The notes: generated by a model not told the origin, from the letters alone. Shown: positions 41,481 through 53,510, counted from the first letter of the stretch. The stretch: 64,000 nt of DNA from Leptidea sinapis (GCF_905404315.1 NC_066301.1:4154001-4218000); one strand, 5' to 3'. Translations and numbers: made by a program.

Positions 41481-43340
41481 TTTTTTATATAAGGGGGGCA
41501 AACAGGCAAGAGGCTCACGGGATGGGGAGAGGTGAGGCACCCGCCCATGGACATCCGCAACAACAGGTGTGTCAAGAAATGCGTTGCCGGCCTTTAAGGT
41601 GGGAGTATGATTTTTTCTTTAAGGTCCCTAAGTCCGTCCCGTATCTGTTCGGGAAAACCGCAGCCGGTAATTGATTCCACAAAGTGGCTGTGCGAGGTAA
41701 GAAATTTTTTAACGAAACGCGTGGTTGTGGAATACCAGACGTCTACGTGGTGCGGATCGTACTTTGCACGTAATGTCCGGTGGTGGAATTCGGCAGCTGG
41801 AATCAACCCGAACAGCTCCTCTGAGCACTCCCCGTGATAAATGCGGTAGAAGATGCAGAGAGAACCCACATCTCTATGCTATGCCAAAGAATCAAGCCGA
41901 TCGGAGATGGCTTGATCGTCGACGATTCGACCGTTCTTCGTTGTATGCGGTTAAATGGAAGAAGCTGGTACTGGGGAGCACCCGCCCAGAGGTGAGAACA
42001 GTACTCCATGTGAGGCCGAATTTGCGCCTTATTAAGTTGCAGGCGGTGGCTTTTAGTGAAGTACTGTCTCGCCTTACTGAGTACACCAAGCTTTTTAGAG
42101 GCCAGTTTGGCCTTCTCTTCCAAGTGACCATGGAACTGAACGTCGCTGGATATATCGACGCCAAGTATGCCAATACAGTCTGTGGCAGTTAGAGGAGTTA
42201 TCTCGAATCGAGGGGATACGACAAAGGGAGACTTTTTAGTTCTCACCAATTCTGCCAATGTGCTTTGACTTCGCGTCAGCAATAACTCTTTTGAAGGACC
42301 TGGAGGCATGATTGAAGTGTCTTTTAAGTTCGCTGGAATTCACATCCTTAGATACCACCGCATTGACCCAAGCCTGATAGCACTCCTGCTTTCGGCGAGA
42401 GGCCACTTTGCAGGAGCGGTCAAACCATGGTTGGGACTTGCCACCTATAGGCACAGAGGAGGATGGAATGAAGAGTTCCATACCTTGCAATACCACATCA
42501 GCAACAGCGTCAGCAGCGGCATCTGGATCATCCAGCGAAAAAAAGATCTGTCTCCACGTAGGATGCAAAAAGCACCGCATCTCGTCCCACTCTGCTGACC
42601 TATACTATGTGATCGGCACGGTGCTCCGGAGGCAGTGGTCCGACGAACCCAGAGGATGGTCAACGGAAACTAGATAGCCGTCCGGATGTGAGGTCAACAG
42701 AAGGTCCAACAGTAAAGGTGGTCTTCCACATCTGCGTCATCAATTCGCGTTGGTGCGTTGCGGTGCAGTTGCGTCAGACCATACGCTAAGGCGAAGTCGT
42801 GAACAGATCTCCCTGCATGATCGGTGGTATGTGAGCCTAGCCATTCAGCGTGGTGGGAGTTAAAATCGCCAAGAAACACGATGTCTGCAGTGGGGATCTG
42901 CTCCAACACGGAATCTGTAGCCATTTGGATGTGTTCGAGGAGCCGGTCAGTCTCTGTGTTACCGCTATGGACCCTATACAGGCATGCGTAGATCCGCGGA
43001 TGGTCATCGCAGTCTACGCGCAGCCAGATGATGGATAGGTCCTATCCTTCAAGAAACTCCGGCGTCGAAAACAGAGATCCTCCCTGACGTAAACGCACAC
43101 GCCAGGATATAAAGGAGTGTTCAAAATTATACCCTGGGTATGAAAGGTAAGATGAATCAGCCAAAGAGAATATCTGTGTCTCGGTTAAAAAGAGCAGGGC
43201 CGGCTTCGCCATCTTCATGTGAAAGTGGACAGCATTTAAATTTGAGGGAAGCCCCCTGATGTTGCAAAAGTCCACAGTGAGTGTGGAGGAGGGTGGTTTG
43301 ACCCTTCTGCTCGGTTTACCACGAGTCAGCACAGATTTGC
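41481..43340 (-). mobile_element. Jockey-like LINE with large internal deletion
   Basis: Reading on the - strand: N-terminal endonuclease (DFCNIRGLPSNLNAVHFHM, 43290-43230; IVFLGDFNSHHAEWLGSHTT, about 42880-42820), then the endonuclease/RT linker (GGKSQPWFDRSCKVASRRKQ, about 42450). At about 42240 this is joined directly to the thumb and C-terminal part (RTKKSPFVVSPRFEIT; IRPHMEYCSHLWAGAPQYQL). The fingers and palm, with the catalytic YADD, are missing. The 3' end at 41480 is 'tttttttatataaggggggc' read inversely. Confidence 0.8.
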
Positions 43341-43700
43341 CCCCTCCATAATACGCGGGGCAGCCTGGGCAACCACTATTAGGTACAGGCCCTAAGTGTG
43401 GACGCCCAGGGACTGCATAGCGTCCTGGAGTAGTCTATTTTTTTTAGTCCGTGCTGAAATTTGTATGGGGGGGGGGGTGCAGGCCTCCGGATTATTATCA
43501 TTGTAATAAATGATTACTTTATTTAAATTTATTTATCATAATCGACTGTTTTAAGTAAAACTAGGTGTCGTTATTACCTAAAACTGCTCTAACAATTTGG
43601 ATAAAACATACTAGAGTTTTTAGGGGGCGAAAACCGATCGATAGTAAATGACACCCACTTAGTACATACCCTGGTTGTATATTATATAGTTATGGATCAT
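43341..43700. other. Probable 5' part of the LINE, then spacer with (G)n
   Basis: 43341-43440 is GC-richer and may be the 5' UTR or gag end of the same LINE. There is a run of ten G at about 43468-43477. Nothing else recognised. Confidence 0.3.
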
Positions 43701-43714
43701 GCGTCATTCTTAAA

Positions 43715-43795
43715 TCTTGCCTAGCGGTTAAAGCGTTGGAGGCGTAATCTCCGTAGTCAACGCGTAGTCCGTACGTGTTCCAATTCTGTATCATC
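43715..43795 (+). other. tRNA-like sequence, SINE relic
   Basis: 'gcctagcggttaaagcg' resembles a D-arm/A-box, and 'gtgttccaattctg' about 45 bp later resembles a weak B-box. Stems do not clearly pair. Confidence 0.25.
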
Positions 43796-43919
43796 ATTAT
43801 TTAATCCAAGAAGTTAGAGAGCATCAGTCAAGATTAAAAATTGTTTTAAAACTCCTTTGTCGAAACTATTACAGATTATCTAATTTGGGTGTGCCTTACC
43901 TTAAGAACACAATACTAAA

Positions 43920-44100
43920 TATGTAATGAAATGAAATGAAATGATTTATTTGTATGAATCGTGGTAACATAGTTGTTAACAATTAATTGGTGTACACAAT
44001 GCCAATATATCGGCATACAAATATAATACAATTACAATAAATACAATTTTAGTTACCTACCTACCTACCTCTACTACCTACTACATTAGATTTTACCTTT
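43920..44100 (-). repeat. LINE 3'-end-like repeat with (TGAAA)n
   Basis: 'aatgaaatgaaatgaaatga' then 'tttatttgtatgaatcg', followed by a CTACCTACCTACC run. A tandem short tail plus 'tttattt' is usual at LINE 3' ends read in antisense. Family not assigned. Confidence 0.35.
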
Positions 44101-44439
44101 TTTAGCTTTCATGCTACAAAATAATCGCCACTCTACTATCACCCTCCATTTCTGACATCATTTTACACATATTACCATCGTCATAAGATACATATTATAT
44201 TATAGTGTCTCTTCAGTCATGAAGGTCAGACCGTCAATTTCTTGGATTCGTCCACCAGTGACACCAAACATTTGTTAGACGGAGGTTATAACGATCCCCT
44301 CCCAGATGTTCTGTAGCCAGTATTACCTTATTCGTCCAGCGCTTCTAGTTTCCTTTTGCCACACCTTGCCCATTATGATGAGCTGAGACAGCTTAACCTT
44401 CAGCCAAAAAAAGTATCGGGAATGGATGACGTGTATATC

Positions 44440-45060
44440 CAACATTCATGAAACGCATTGTTACTGGTGACCAGACGTGGGTTTACGAGTTTGACATGCA
44501 AACTAGTCAACAAGTTTCGGAGTGGCGCCTTCCAACTGAACCGAAACTGAAAAAATCACGCCAAAGTCGATCAAAAGTCAAAGTCATGTTGACTGTTTTG
44601 TTTGACTATCCGGGTGTTGTGCACTCGGATTTTTTCCGGAAGGTCAAACGGTAGATAAATAATATAAGCGTTATGCGGCATTTAAGAGAGCAACTTCGAT
44701 GAAAATGGCCAGATTTGGCCCTCGCACAAGGCTATCATTGTGAACGAATTTTTGAGCAAACACTCAACAAATACCATCGAGCAACCACCATATCCACCAG
44801 ATATGGCTCCAGCCGACTTCTTTCTTTTGCCTTAACTCAAATTACCACTTCGTGGCACCCGTTTCCAATCGGTAGAAGAAATAAAGATTATAGATAATAG
44901 AGAATTTGCAGCGAGAATGTAACTCAATTCCGGAAACAGCATTTAAAAATTGTTCTGATGATTGGATTATTCGTTGGCTTAAGTGTATCGTTTCTGAAGG
45001 AGCATAATTACTTTGAAGGTGATAAAATAAATTTGGATGAAAAACGAACATTTTGTGTAT
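44440..45060 (+). pseudogene. mariner transposase pseudogene, second family
   Basis: The frame 44448-44654 reads IVTGDQTWVYEFDMQTSQQ and VKVMLTVLFDYPGVVHSDFF, including the first catalytic Asp (GDQTW). After a stop and a shift, the sequence continues with NEFLSKHSTNTIEQPPYS and PDMAPADFFLLP, holding the third Asp. The block with the second Asp (HHDNA in relatives) is deleted near 44712, and the N-terminal DNA-binding domain is missing. It is clearly a different mariner lineage from the one at 1211-2375. Terminal repeats were not identified. Confidence 0.8.
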
Positions 45061-45182
45061 TATTGATCCCGGCACTTTCTTGACAGAATAGTAGGCATCC
45101 AACATGCACATGATCATCTTAAAAAGCAAATTTGCAATATAGGGCTGCAGTGAACATGTACCACCATGTAACCTAACGGCCG

Positions 45183-45379
45183 TTCCCAGTATATAATATA
45201 CTATATACAGATAGTATATAGGGATAAGCTTGCTGGTCATGTTACGGCCGGTCCCAATATTCAGTCTATCACTTACTTGAGATAAATATCGTAAGTATCG
45301 TTGACTTCTCTATCCCAATAAACTTATCGACGGTAACTCACCTAATCCGTACACGATGTCTGTCAATGGAACGACGTAA
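45183..45379. mobile_element. MITE family H, copy 3 (rearranged)
   Basis: One end (ttcccagtatataatatact) is followed within 80 bp by another end (ggtcccaatattcagtctat), so it carries two terminal regions in unusual order. The rest matches the inverse of 23340-23490. Confidence 0.55.
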
Positions 45380-45716
45380 AGCTACTAAAGTACATAAAAA
45401 GCCATTCTCTTTAAGCATATTATCTACCTACCTACACAACTTAATATGTTACAAGCTTGGTAAACATACATAAAGCCAAATCGATCTTAATTTAGGCGTC
45501 TACGTCGGCCGACGAGCAATGAATATTCAAATAGTCTATAATTAAAAGTCGTCCCATATTTCATCCATTGTCACCCCGAATCTTTCAAGGACACTGAGAT
45601 GTGTCGCTTAGTCTGAAATGTTAGGAATCTTAATGGGGCTTTCATGGAAATTTACTGTATCGAATAATTATAGGATGGCTGAATAGAATTTTGTATTTGC
45701 CTTTTATACAAACCTT
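45380..45716. other. No gene recognised
   Basis: AT-rich spacer. Confidence 0.3.
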
Positions 45717-45850
45717 TTTTTTATGAGAAAAAGTGATGAGCAAGAGGTTCATCTGATGATACTTATTACTCATGATGCAGTGCCGCTTTGGATTCTCAAA
45801 AAAAAAACAAAATTTAGAGCGACATACATCAACAATTGCGCTCGTAACTT
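45717..45850 (+). repeat. Repeat family A, copy 3 (3'-truncated)
   Basis: A diverged left half (tttttttatgagaaaaagtg ... cgctcgtaactt) that stops abruptly where the next repeat starts. Confidence 0.6.
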
Positions 45851-46140
45851 TCAAAGTCAAAGTCAAAAATTTTTATTCAATTAGGTTACTACAAATATTT
45901 CTTTTATATTACTGAATTTACCATATGTTCTTAAAGATAAGAGAAGTGAAAATTTGTGAGAAGAACATGCAAGAAACTCAACGGCCACTATTTTCAATCA
46001 AATAGAGTATTTTACAATGGCTGTCATATACATAATTACAAACACAACAAATTAGTTTATAAGTATAAATCCAATATATGCATCATTTCATAAAAAGTAA
46101 TAAAAAAAAACTGTTTAACTATAAATTATCGTATATTGGA
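45851..46140. repeat. Dispersed repeat starting (TCAAAG)n
   Basis: Starts tcaaagtcaaagtcaaaaat followed by ttttattcaattaggttac. A short hexamer run next to 'ttttattca' is a frequent lepidopteran LINE/SINE end. No second copy in the window, so the class is an inference. Confidence 0.35.
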
Positions 46141-46640
46141 TGCATCAACCTTTAGATCTTGAATTCATTGTTTGAGTAAGGGTGCTTCGTAAACATGATG
46201 TTCGTCATTACTGTCATAATTAGTAATTGCATCCAACAAATACAATGATTTATTAACTATAACAGGTAGAGTTGGCACTTCAAGCAGAACCCGCCATCGT
46301 TCCTTCTGTAAGGGCTATTTTCTCTGGGATGCCACGGGGGCGCAACCAGTCGTCGCTACCGGCAAAATATATACAGTTCTATAGGGTATTAATCACCTGG
46401 TTTCCGTTTGCGTAACCAATTTCGTACCGCGACCAGCTCGTATGCTAGCTTGGTATTATGGTAGCTTAGTGAAATATAGTCCTAAGAAAAAAGTTGCAAA
46501 ACGCGCCGTGATATCGATTTTTATATGGTTCCACAACCATAACAGCTCCACAGCTGCAAACGAGTGTACGAGATCACCTCATGTTGAGTGATCACCCGCC
46601 AACAATCTTCTATTGCTACACTAGAGGAATAGCATATACT
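46141..46640. other. No gene recognised
   Basis: Slightly GC-richer than average at 46260-46470. No open frame of note. 46560-46625 resembles the Jockey-like 3' segment (gtgatcacccgccaacaatc). Confidence 0.3.
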
Positions 46641-46641
46641 A

Positions 46642-46924
46642 CCAGTGGGAGGCTTTTTTGCACAGAATGCCAGTTGGATTATGGGTGTAAACATTACTGT
46701 GTTTCGGTGTGAAGGGCGCCGTAGCTAATGAAATTAATGGGCAAATGAGACTTAACATTATACGCCTCAAGGTGACGAGCGCAATTATTGTAGTGCCGCT
46801 CAAAATTTTTGGGTTTTTTTCAAGAATCCTGAGCGGCACTGCTTTGCAATGGTAATGGGCAGGGGGTATAAATTACCATCAGCTGAACGTCCTGCTTGTC
46901 TCGTCCCTTATTTTCATAAAAAAA
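46642..46924 (-). repeat. Repeat family A, copy 4
   Basis: Full-length inverse copy. Its right edge is 'cttattttcataaaaaaaag'. Confidence 0.85.
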
Positions 46925-47204
46925 AGTGATATGAATAATAATCAATCCATCAAACCTCCCATTGGTGAAAATAGCTTGTCAAATACGTTACAAAATTTAA
47001 TTCAGTAATTTTTCTTAATCTATGTGTGGCTTAGAACCTGATATCAACCATAACTGGTTATTGATAGGAAGGAGGTACTAGTTTTATTTTTAGACGTAAT
47101 TACCCGTTGAGAATGACGACTATTATTTTGTTATTCCTCAGTCTTGTTTACTATCCTATGTTGCGGGGAATAACCCACTTGCGCGCAATGCGTAATCTTA
47201 ATAT

Positions 47205-47450
47205 ATGTAAATCCAGTGTCTTGATGATTGTTTCCAGTGAACTTCCTAAGCTACTTAATGGATTTTAATGTGGATGACTTCGTGGACTGCAGTTTAGTCC
47301 AACTTGAGAGATAGGATTATTTTTATTTCGGTTTTAGACTCATAATTTTTTTATTTAAAATATTTCTTTTGTATGGACATATTTTCTATGAGAGAATTTA
47401 TTGACGCACGGTTTGACAGTTCTGCTATAAAAAAATTTCATTATAAAATA
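47205..47450 (+). repeat. Helitron-like repeat fragment, copy 2 (family F)
   Basis: Collinear with 158-430. It is followed at once by the 3' end of LINE family O. Confidence 0.55.
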
Positions 47451-48475
47451 ATAATAATAAAATCATTTATTTCAGGCATACCACACATATAAATTAAAAA
47501 CACGTTAATACAATATTTGACAAAAAATCTTATAATAATTTATTAGTTACAATATTGACTTAAATCGACGTTAGTTCCTATCGCTAATCCTTAAATTTAC
47601 CTTATAAAACACTTGCACGTATTGCTAATATGAGCCTCGTTCCAAGTTTTCCAGAGAGAACTGTTTAGTCGAGATGCCAATGTGCTGAGCAGGACATTAG
47701 TGCTACTGGCAAGTCTGCTCATCATGGACGCAGCGCGTTTTCGCATAACCGCAAAGAAGTCCACGCGGGCATCCGCAAACATTGCTGACGCGCTGCAGCG
47801 CCACGGCTTCCCCAACACTGCTCTCAGCATATTCTCTGCGTGTAGTTAGTCCACAAACTACACGAGTAAAAAGACTGGCAGTATGCTCTAAACAGAGTTA
47901 ATTTGACCTGCGCAGTACACCGTGCGAATCTACGAGCCAACATGTTGCCTCGGACCGACAGCGCCCTACGCTCCAGTTCCATGTCACTGTCGTCATCGAG
48001 GCGTTCGGTCACAGCGTGTCCAAGGCACCTGAACTCAGATACTTGTTTCAGGGGGGCTCCGCACAGATATACAGTTGGAGAAGATGTGACTCTTTTGTTC
48101 CTCCCCCCAATAAGAAACTCACTCTTTTTTGAGTTGTAAATGAGTATGTTCCTCAGCATATTCTTCGCATATGCGCAGCAAATTACCAAGACCACCGATC
48201 GATGGACTCAATAGAATCATGTCGTCTGCATAGCTTATATTGTTCATGCTGACACCATCTATCGAGCATTCGACACCTGCTCTACTGAGCCTCTCGATCA
48301 TCTTTACATATAAATTGAACAACCTCGGTGACGTCAGTCCTCCCTGTCTCACTCCACAACCTAGTCTGTATGGGTCACTATATTCGTCACCCCACATTAT
48401 AACGTGATTATAACAACAGAGATCATATTTTACGAAATAATTCTTGATGTTGTGAAATATTATTGACAAATTCTT
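47448..48475 (-). mobile_element. LINE family O, reverse-transcriptase fragment
   Basis: Reading on the - strand from 48469: GCGVRQGGLTSPRLFNLYV and ISYADDMILLSPSIGGLG hold the palm motifs with the catalytic YADD. After a frame change come VTSSPTVYLCGAPLKQVSEF, RCLGHAVTE and the C-terminal region (ASAMFADARVDFFAVMRKR). The 3' end is (AAT)n at 47448. 5'-truncated. The clade (RTE, Kiri or similar) is not settled. Confidence 0.75.
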
Positions 48476-48630
48476 AAAAAAAGAGTATTCTATTTATGAA
48501 CCGACGTCTGTCGGGGCGCCTAATAATATTATAAATTATACTAATATAATTACACATTGAGTTGGAGGAATAAAATTTTAAAAATTGGTGTTTTGTGACT
48601 AATGTAGGAAAAACCTAGACTTACGCTTAT

Positions 48631-48837
48631 CTATAGACCGTACTTAGACTGTGCTCAGACTTTACTTACGAAAAACTGAGCTAAGTGTAATAAAACGCGA
48701 GCTTGACTTTTGCTGTTTTAGTTACTCAGCACTATTTCAACTGTCAAACCACTATAAGAACGAAATAAAATATGCTTAGTTTACCCTTTCCTAAGTATCA
48801 CTTAAGTAAAGCCTGAGCAAAGTCTATATAGCCTTAG
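48631..48837. mobile_element. MITE family I, copy 1
   Basis: The ends are inverted repeats starting CTATA and sharing GCTCAG and CTTTACTTA. The same family is at 50236-50872 and 54398-54613. Confidence 0.65.
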
Positions 48838-49032
48838 ACTTTACAATATACTAGCGTAAAGACAAACAAAGCGTGCGTTAGGGAACATATCTGAGGGACA
48901 TAGAGCAAGATAGAAAAGGTAAGCAAATCTATTGTTTCTGTAACCAATTTTGATTGGGAAGTCATAAAGAGTCAGCCATGCTCGACATTTTAGTAATTTG
49001 AATATTAAACCACCAGCTCATCATCAGAATCA

Positions 49033-49340
49033 TACCAGTGGCAGGTTCCTTGCACAGGATGCCAGCTAGATTATGGGTACCACAACGGTGCTTATTTCTG
49101 CCGTGAAGCAGTAATGTGTAAGCATTATTGTGTTTCTGTTTGAATCGCCCTAGCTAGTGAAATTACTGGGCAAATGGGACTTAACATCTTATGTCTCAAG
49201 GTGTCGAGAGCAGTTGTAGTGCCGCTAAGAATTTTTGGGTCTTTCAAGAATCCTGAGCGGCACTGCATTGTAATGGGCAAGGCGTATCAATTACCATCAG
49301 CTGAACGTCCTGCTCGTTTCGTCCCTTATTGTCATAAAAT
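49033..49340 (-). repeat. Repeat family A, copy 5
   Basis: Full-length inverse copy with the internal hairpin arms intact (tgccgctaagaatttttggg / tcctgagcggcactgca). Confidence 0.85.
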
Positions 49341-50235
49341 ACCACTAGCTAACGCACCCATGACAAAATATATAACACGCATTATCGGGCTGTAATGTCG
49401 TTTACACGCTATTATATTCATAATAAGTCTATGCGAAGAATTATCGTTAAAAAGTCATAAATTTTTTTTTAAATTTTTTATTTATTTATTTTTCTCAAAA
49501 TCGAATTCTTAATAATTCTTTATGACGCCAATATATACCACCGCTACGGAAATAACTGGCTCTGTGAAAGAAAAAACGTAAAATAAACTTTAGTATATTT
49601 TTTTGTATTAACAAAGAGTATGTAATAGTACAAATAGTATTATATTGTTATCTATAGTTCTGCGGCGGGGTCAAGTTAACAAATCATTAGAATTATTAAC
49701 TAGATATTAAATTTCGCCTAATCTAAGAAGCAGTTATAAACAAATTGTATTCTGAAATATTTTTCGCGACGATAGATCTTGATTTATTAATACAGATATG
49801 ATTAGAGAGTTAGAAGATATACATAACCATAAATATTTAGATTGTACAATTTATTGTTCATTAGATTTTTTTTTTCAGATTTAAAATAAAGTTATTTAAG
49901 TATTATTTTTAATTTATTTATTTACTATAGCAATAGTACAAACCTCAGTGGTTTATATTGCTTTGAAACCTCCATGTATACTTAATTTGATTTTTATTAA
50001 TAAATAAAAAAAAACTTATATTCTTAACTATAATTAAAAAAAAATACCATAAGCTGCTAGGAGTCAAAAATAGAGCTACTGAAAACCAGTGATAAATTGG
50101 CCCCGAGCCAGTGCAGCTTATTCAGTTAGCTCCATTTGGTGACATTCATTGCGTGTGGCAACAAGTACCTGTTTTTTCTTTTTTAAGTAACGAATTGTAT
50201 TATTTAATTAATTTTCTTAGTTCTAAGATTCAGAT
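49341..50235. other. No gene recognised
   Basis: AT-rich, about 0.9 kb. No supported feature. Confidence 0.35.
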
Positions 50236-50872
50236 CTATAGAGCGTACTTAGATTTTGCTCAGACTTTACTCAAGTAAAACTTAGCTGAGTGGTACCTAA
50301 GTATAATCTTTGATTTAGTTTTTATAGTCATTTGCCAGCTGAAAGTATGATGAGCCAGCGCATTGCAAAAGTCAAGTTCGCGTATTATCACACTCAGCTA
50401 AGTTTAAAGCTCTGTTCAAACCGAGGCAAAAACGCGCGGGATGCGGTACGGAAGTCGCTCGCGCCGTTTCGTCAGCTAACTTGTATGGACGTGTTCAAAT
50501 TGACGCGAGTAGTCGCTCAAAAAGCTAAGTTGAAGCGAAACAAGAGGGGGACGCCCGGCGGGATTGTTTGATCTCACAATGCATGATGTTTCTCCACTGA
50601 AGAACCAAAAATGACACGCGGGAAGTCGCGTCAGTTTGACAGGCTAAGCGAATTGCTCTAAAATGCGTCCCGCTTCCCGCGCGTTTTTTTTCTTTATTGA
50701 TTTAGGGGCTTTTATACGTATGTACATGTCAGCCCCAAAACCAAAAACAAGTTATATCTATAGTGTTCAAACAATAAGACTAAAGGCAAGTATATCCCGC
50801 GTGTTATTTGCCTCAGTTTGAACAGAGCTTTACGTAAGTTAAGTCTGAGGAAAGTCTAAGTACTTCTCTATA
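50236..50872. mobile_element. MITE family I, copy 2, interrupted by family J
   Basis: Ends CTATAGAG...CTCTATAG. The sequence is split at 50406/50831 by the family J element. Removing that and one TA restores a continuous family I copy like 54398-54613. Confidence 0.8.
50407..50830. mobile_element. MITE family J nested in family I, TA duplication
   Basis: The element has inverted ends AAGCTCTGTTCAAAC (left) and GTTTGAACAGAGCTT (right). About 36 bp of arm match with four mismatches. It is flanked by TA at 50405-50406 and 50831-50832. TA duplication and size suggest a Tc1/mariner-mobilised MITE. The interior is CG-rich (cgcgcgggatgcgg). The frame 50332-50571 crosses it and is spurious. Confidence 0.85.
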
Positions 50873-51178
50873 GGGGAGGGAAGCTCCTTTGCACAAGATG
50901 TCAGCTAGATTATGGGTACCACAACGGCGCCTATGTCTGCCGTGAAGCAGTAATGTGTAAGCATTATTGTGTTTCAGTCTGAAGGACGCCGTAGCTACAG
51001 AAATTACTGGGCAAATGAGACATAACATCTTATGTCTCAAGGTGACGAGTGCAGTTGTAGCGCCGCTCAGAATTTTTGGGTCTTTCAAGAATCCTGAGCG
51101 GCACTGCATTGTAATGGGCAGGAAGTATCAATTAACATCAGCTGAACGTCCTGCTTGTCTCTTATTTTCATAAAAAAA
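50873..51178 (-). repeat. Repeat family A, copy 6
   Basis: Full-length inverse copy, starting directly at the end of the MITE I copy. Confidence 0.85.
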
Positions 51179-51544
51179 ATAAAAAAATTATATAATAATA
51201 AGACTTCCATTCTAAGATTACTCATTCTGTTTTGTTATTTGATAATTGTGTGGTGGTAGTTTGATTTCAATAAACTTTTAATTCTATTCTATATTCTAAA
51301 CAAATTAAATACTGTACCTACTATTGAACTTATCTTGTGGTGAAGCAAGAACATCGAACCTCCTTATTAAAACCAAATAATGTCCGTGATGCCATGGCTT
51401 CATCGACAAATGCCGTCCAGCTGCCCATAATTGTAACTTAAAGTGTAAAATAAAAAACTTTTACAAAAATAAATTCGTGTCCATAATGCACATTACATTC
51501 ATTTCAAAACAAGTAAATAAATAGTAAAAAAAAAATATTTTTGA
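51179..51544. other. No gene recognised
   Basis: AT-rich spacer. Confidence 0.3.
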
Positions 51545-51925
51545 AGTAAAACTTTTTAAGCGCGACTTGGGGGTAACTGAGAATTTTTTTCTGAAGGTAC
51601 GTTCTGAGCGTACGGTAACGCTCAGTTCAAAAGGCAATTGAAATCATTTTTAAAGCCGTTATAATTTAATGGTTTTAAAAAATATCTCAAATTGCTCAGT
51701 AATATTTCTTTTAACTCTCCAAGTGGTTTTATTGTTTATTTATTACTACTATTGCAATAATATATAAGTTTTCAAAAATTTTCTGACATTCGTTAATTTG
51801 TTCTTGGTTTTTGTTTTTCGTTTCCATTATTAGGATAGGCAAAGGGTTCGAGCCCATACAGCCATATTTCTTAATGTTCAATAACAACGTCATATTTATA
51901 TGTGCTAATAATAATATAACCTTCA
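51545..51925 (+). repeat. Repeat family G, copy 1
   Basis: Runs from 'gaagtaaaactttttaagcg' through 'cgacttgggggtaactgaga' and 'cgagcccatacagccatatt' to 'gttcaataacaacg'. Collinear with 52150-52505. Confidence 0.75.
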
Positions 51926-52149
51926 ATTTCTTATTATCAATTATTTTATTAATGAATGAAAATTTTAAAATGTGCGAGTGGTATTAATGTACTATAAATA
52001 GAATATAAAATAAAAATAATAGTCTGTCAATCAGTCAAATAAAATGGCGGAATCCCAGGAACATTTTACACTTTCATTAATATATAAGCATAAAAGAGAA
52101 AATCAAGAACCTGATAATGACCTCACCTGTAAAAAGTTTAAGTGTTTAT

Positions 52150-52505
52150 TTTGAAGTAAAACTTCTTTAGGCGTGACTTGGGGGTAACTCAGAATATTTT
52201 TCTGACGGAAGTAACTTTAATACTTTCAGGAGAAAAAAGTCAATTGAAAATTTTTTAACCATTATAATTTAATGGTTGAAAAAATTGTTTCAAATTTCTC
52301 AGTGATATTTTTTTTAAATCTCCAAGTGTATTTGTTCATTAATGACTACTTTGTTATAAATAATAAATAAAAGTTCTCAGTCTGATGTTTGCGACATTCG
52401 TTAATTTTTCTTCGTCCATCGGACTGGCAAAAGGTGCGAGCCCATACAGCCATATTCGTTAATATTCAATAACAACGTTATATTCATATGTGTTATATTA
52501 ATAAT
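52150..52505 (+). repeat. Repeat family G, copy 2
   Basis: Direct repeat of 51545-51925, about 600 bp apart, with an interior difference around 52200. A third, inverted copy is at 55890-56220. Confidence 0.75.
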
Positions 52506-53119
52506 CGTAAATTACTTCAATCGCGCGTTAAGAATACACGCACACACTTTTTCTACTTTTTGATAAGTAATTATTGTTTTAATTTAAGGGGCTCTATTCA
52601 AAATTCGTCGTTCTGTCCAGACCTGCTATTATTTGGTCAGTCCATTTAATACCCTTTCCTGACAAGGCGTTCGATAGACATCTCTCTACACGTGAATCAT
52701 GACCGCATATTATGCGACTTGTACGCTGGACCATAGACGCTGCATGATGTGGAGTTCTTGGAGTATGGACAGGCTTGTACGAAATTCTGTTTATCAATGC
52801 CACACAACATCTTCAACACTAAAATACCAGTTCAGCTGTTTGTAAAGTTGCCCTTTGGAATAACGAACTGTAGAATCCTTTATTGGCATAAAACACCATT
52901 TGAGAAAATAACTGACGCTGTATTGCCGGTTTTTAATTTTCACGTCAACAACAAACAGCCAAGATGTATCTATCGAAAAGATAAAAATTTGTAAAATTAA
53001 ATAATAGGATTCATCTACACATTGGTTAGATCATTGATCATAAATTTCTGGAGGATCTGTGAGCGTTTTATAGCATCAGCCTCGTTACAGTTTTACATCA
53101 TACCCACCTAAGTTAGATT
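52506..53119. other. No gene recognised
   Basis: The - frame 52594-52803 (IICGHDSRVERCLSNALSG) has non-random composition but no domain I know. Possibly an old transposon piece. Confidence 0.3.
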
Positions 53120-53510
53120 GTGAAGCAGGTTGGGATTGTAGCTCGGCGCAGCAACGGACTGTCGACTGTTGAGTGTGGACAAGCCGCCCGCTGTACAGAT
53201 TCGATTCGAGTCGGCGCTCGTAATTCGTATCGCAGTTGCGTTAGTACCGCGCTAACAGCTGCGAAAGCCACACGTGTGTTGTACTCCTCGCGAACCTGTG
53301 CTGTGCAACGTAAACAAGTGCATCATATCCAGTGGACTGACACGTTCGCCAGGAGCAACCACGCGCATCCCCAGGTGCCCATTCATTTACTTACTCACAA
53401 ACACCAGCAGTGCCGAGTGCCGACGAAACGTGTCCGGTTTTCACGCCATACAGAACACTTGTTATTATTTCACTTGTTGATTCCACATCCCTTTGAAGTG
53501 TAAGCGTCAC
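53120..53510 (+). other. Candidate promoter plus first exon of an unseen gene
   Basis: A GC-rich island in AT-rich surroundings. An arthropod-style initiator-like 'tcgcagttgcgtt' is near 53231, and a good donor (AAGT|GTAAGC) is at about 53502. The open + frame 53120-53503 has a low-complexity, His/Arg-rich translation typical of translated UTR, so I do not call it coding. The gene body would lie in the + direction, but no exon was recognised. Confidence 0.3.

Noticed and set aside
53120..53503. 127-codon + frame as a protein-coding gene
   Set aside because: Translation is low-complexity His/Arg/Thr-rich and reads like a GC-rich UTR; kept only as a candidate first exon.
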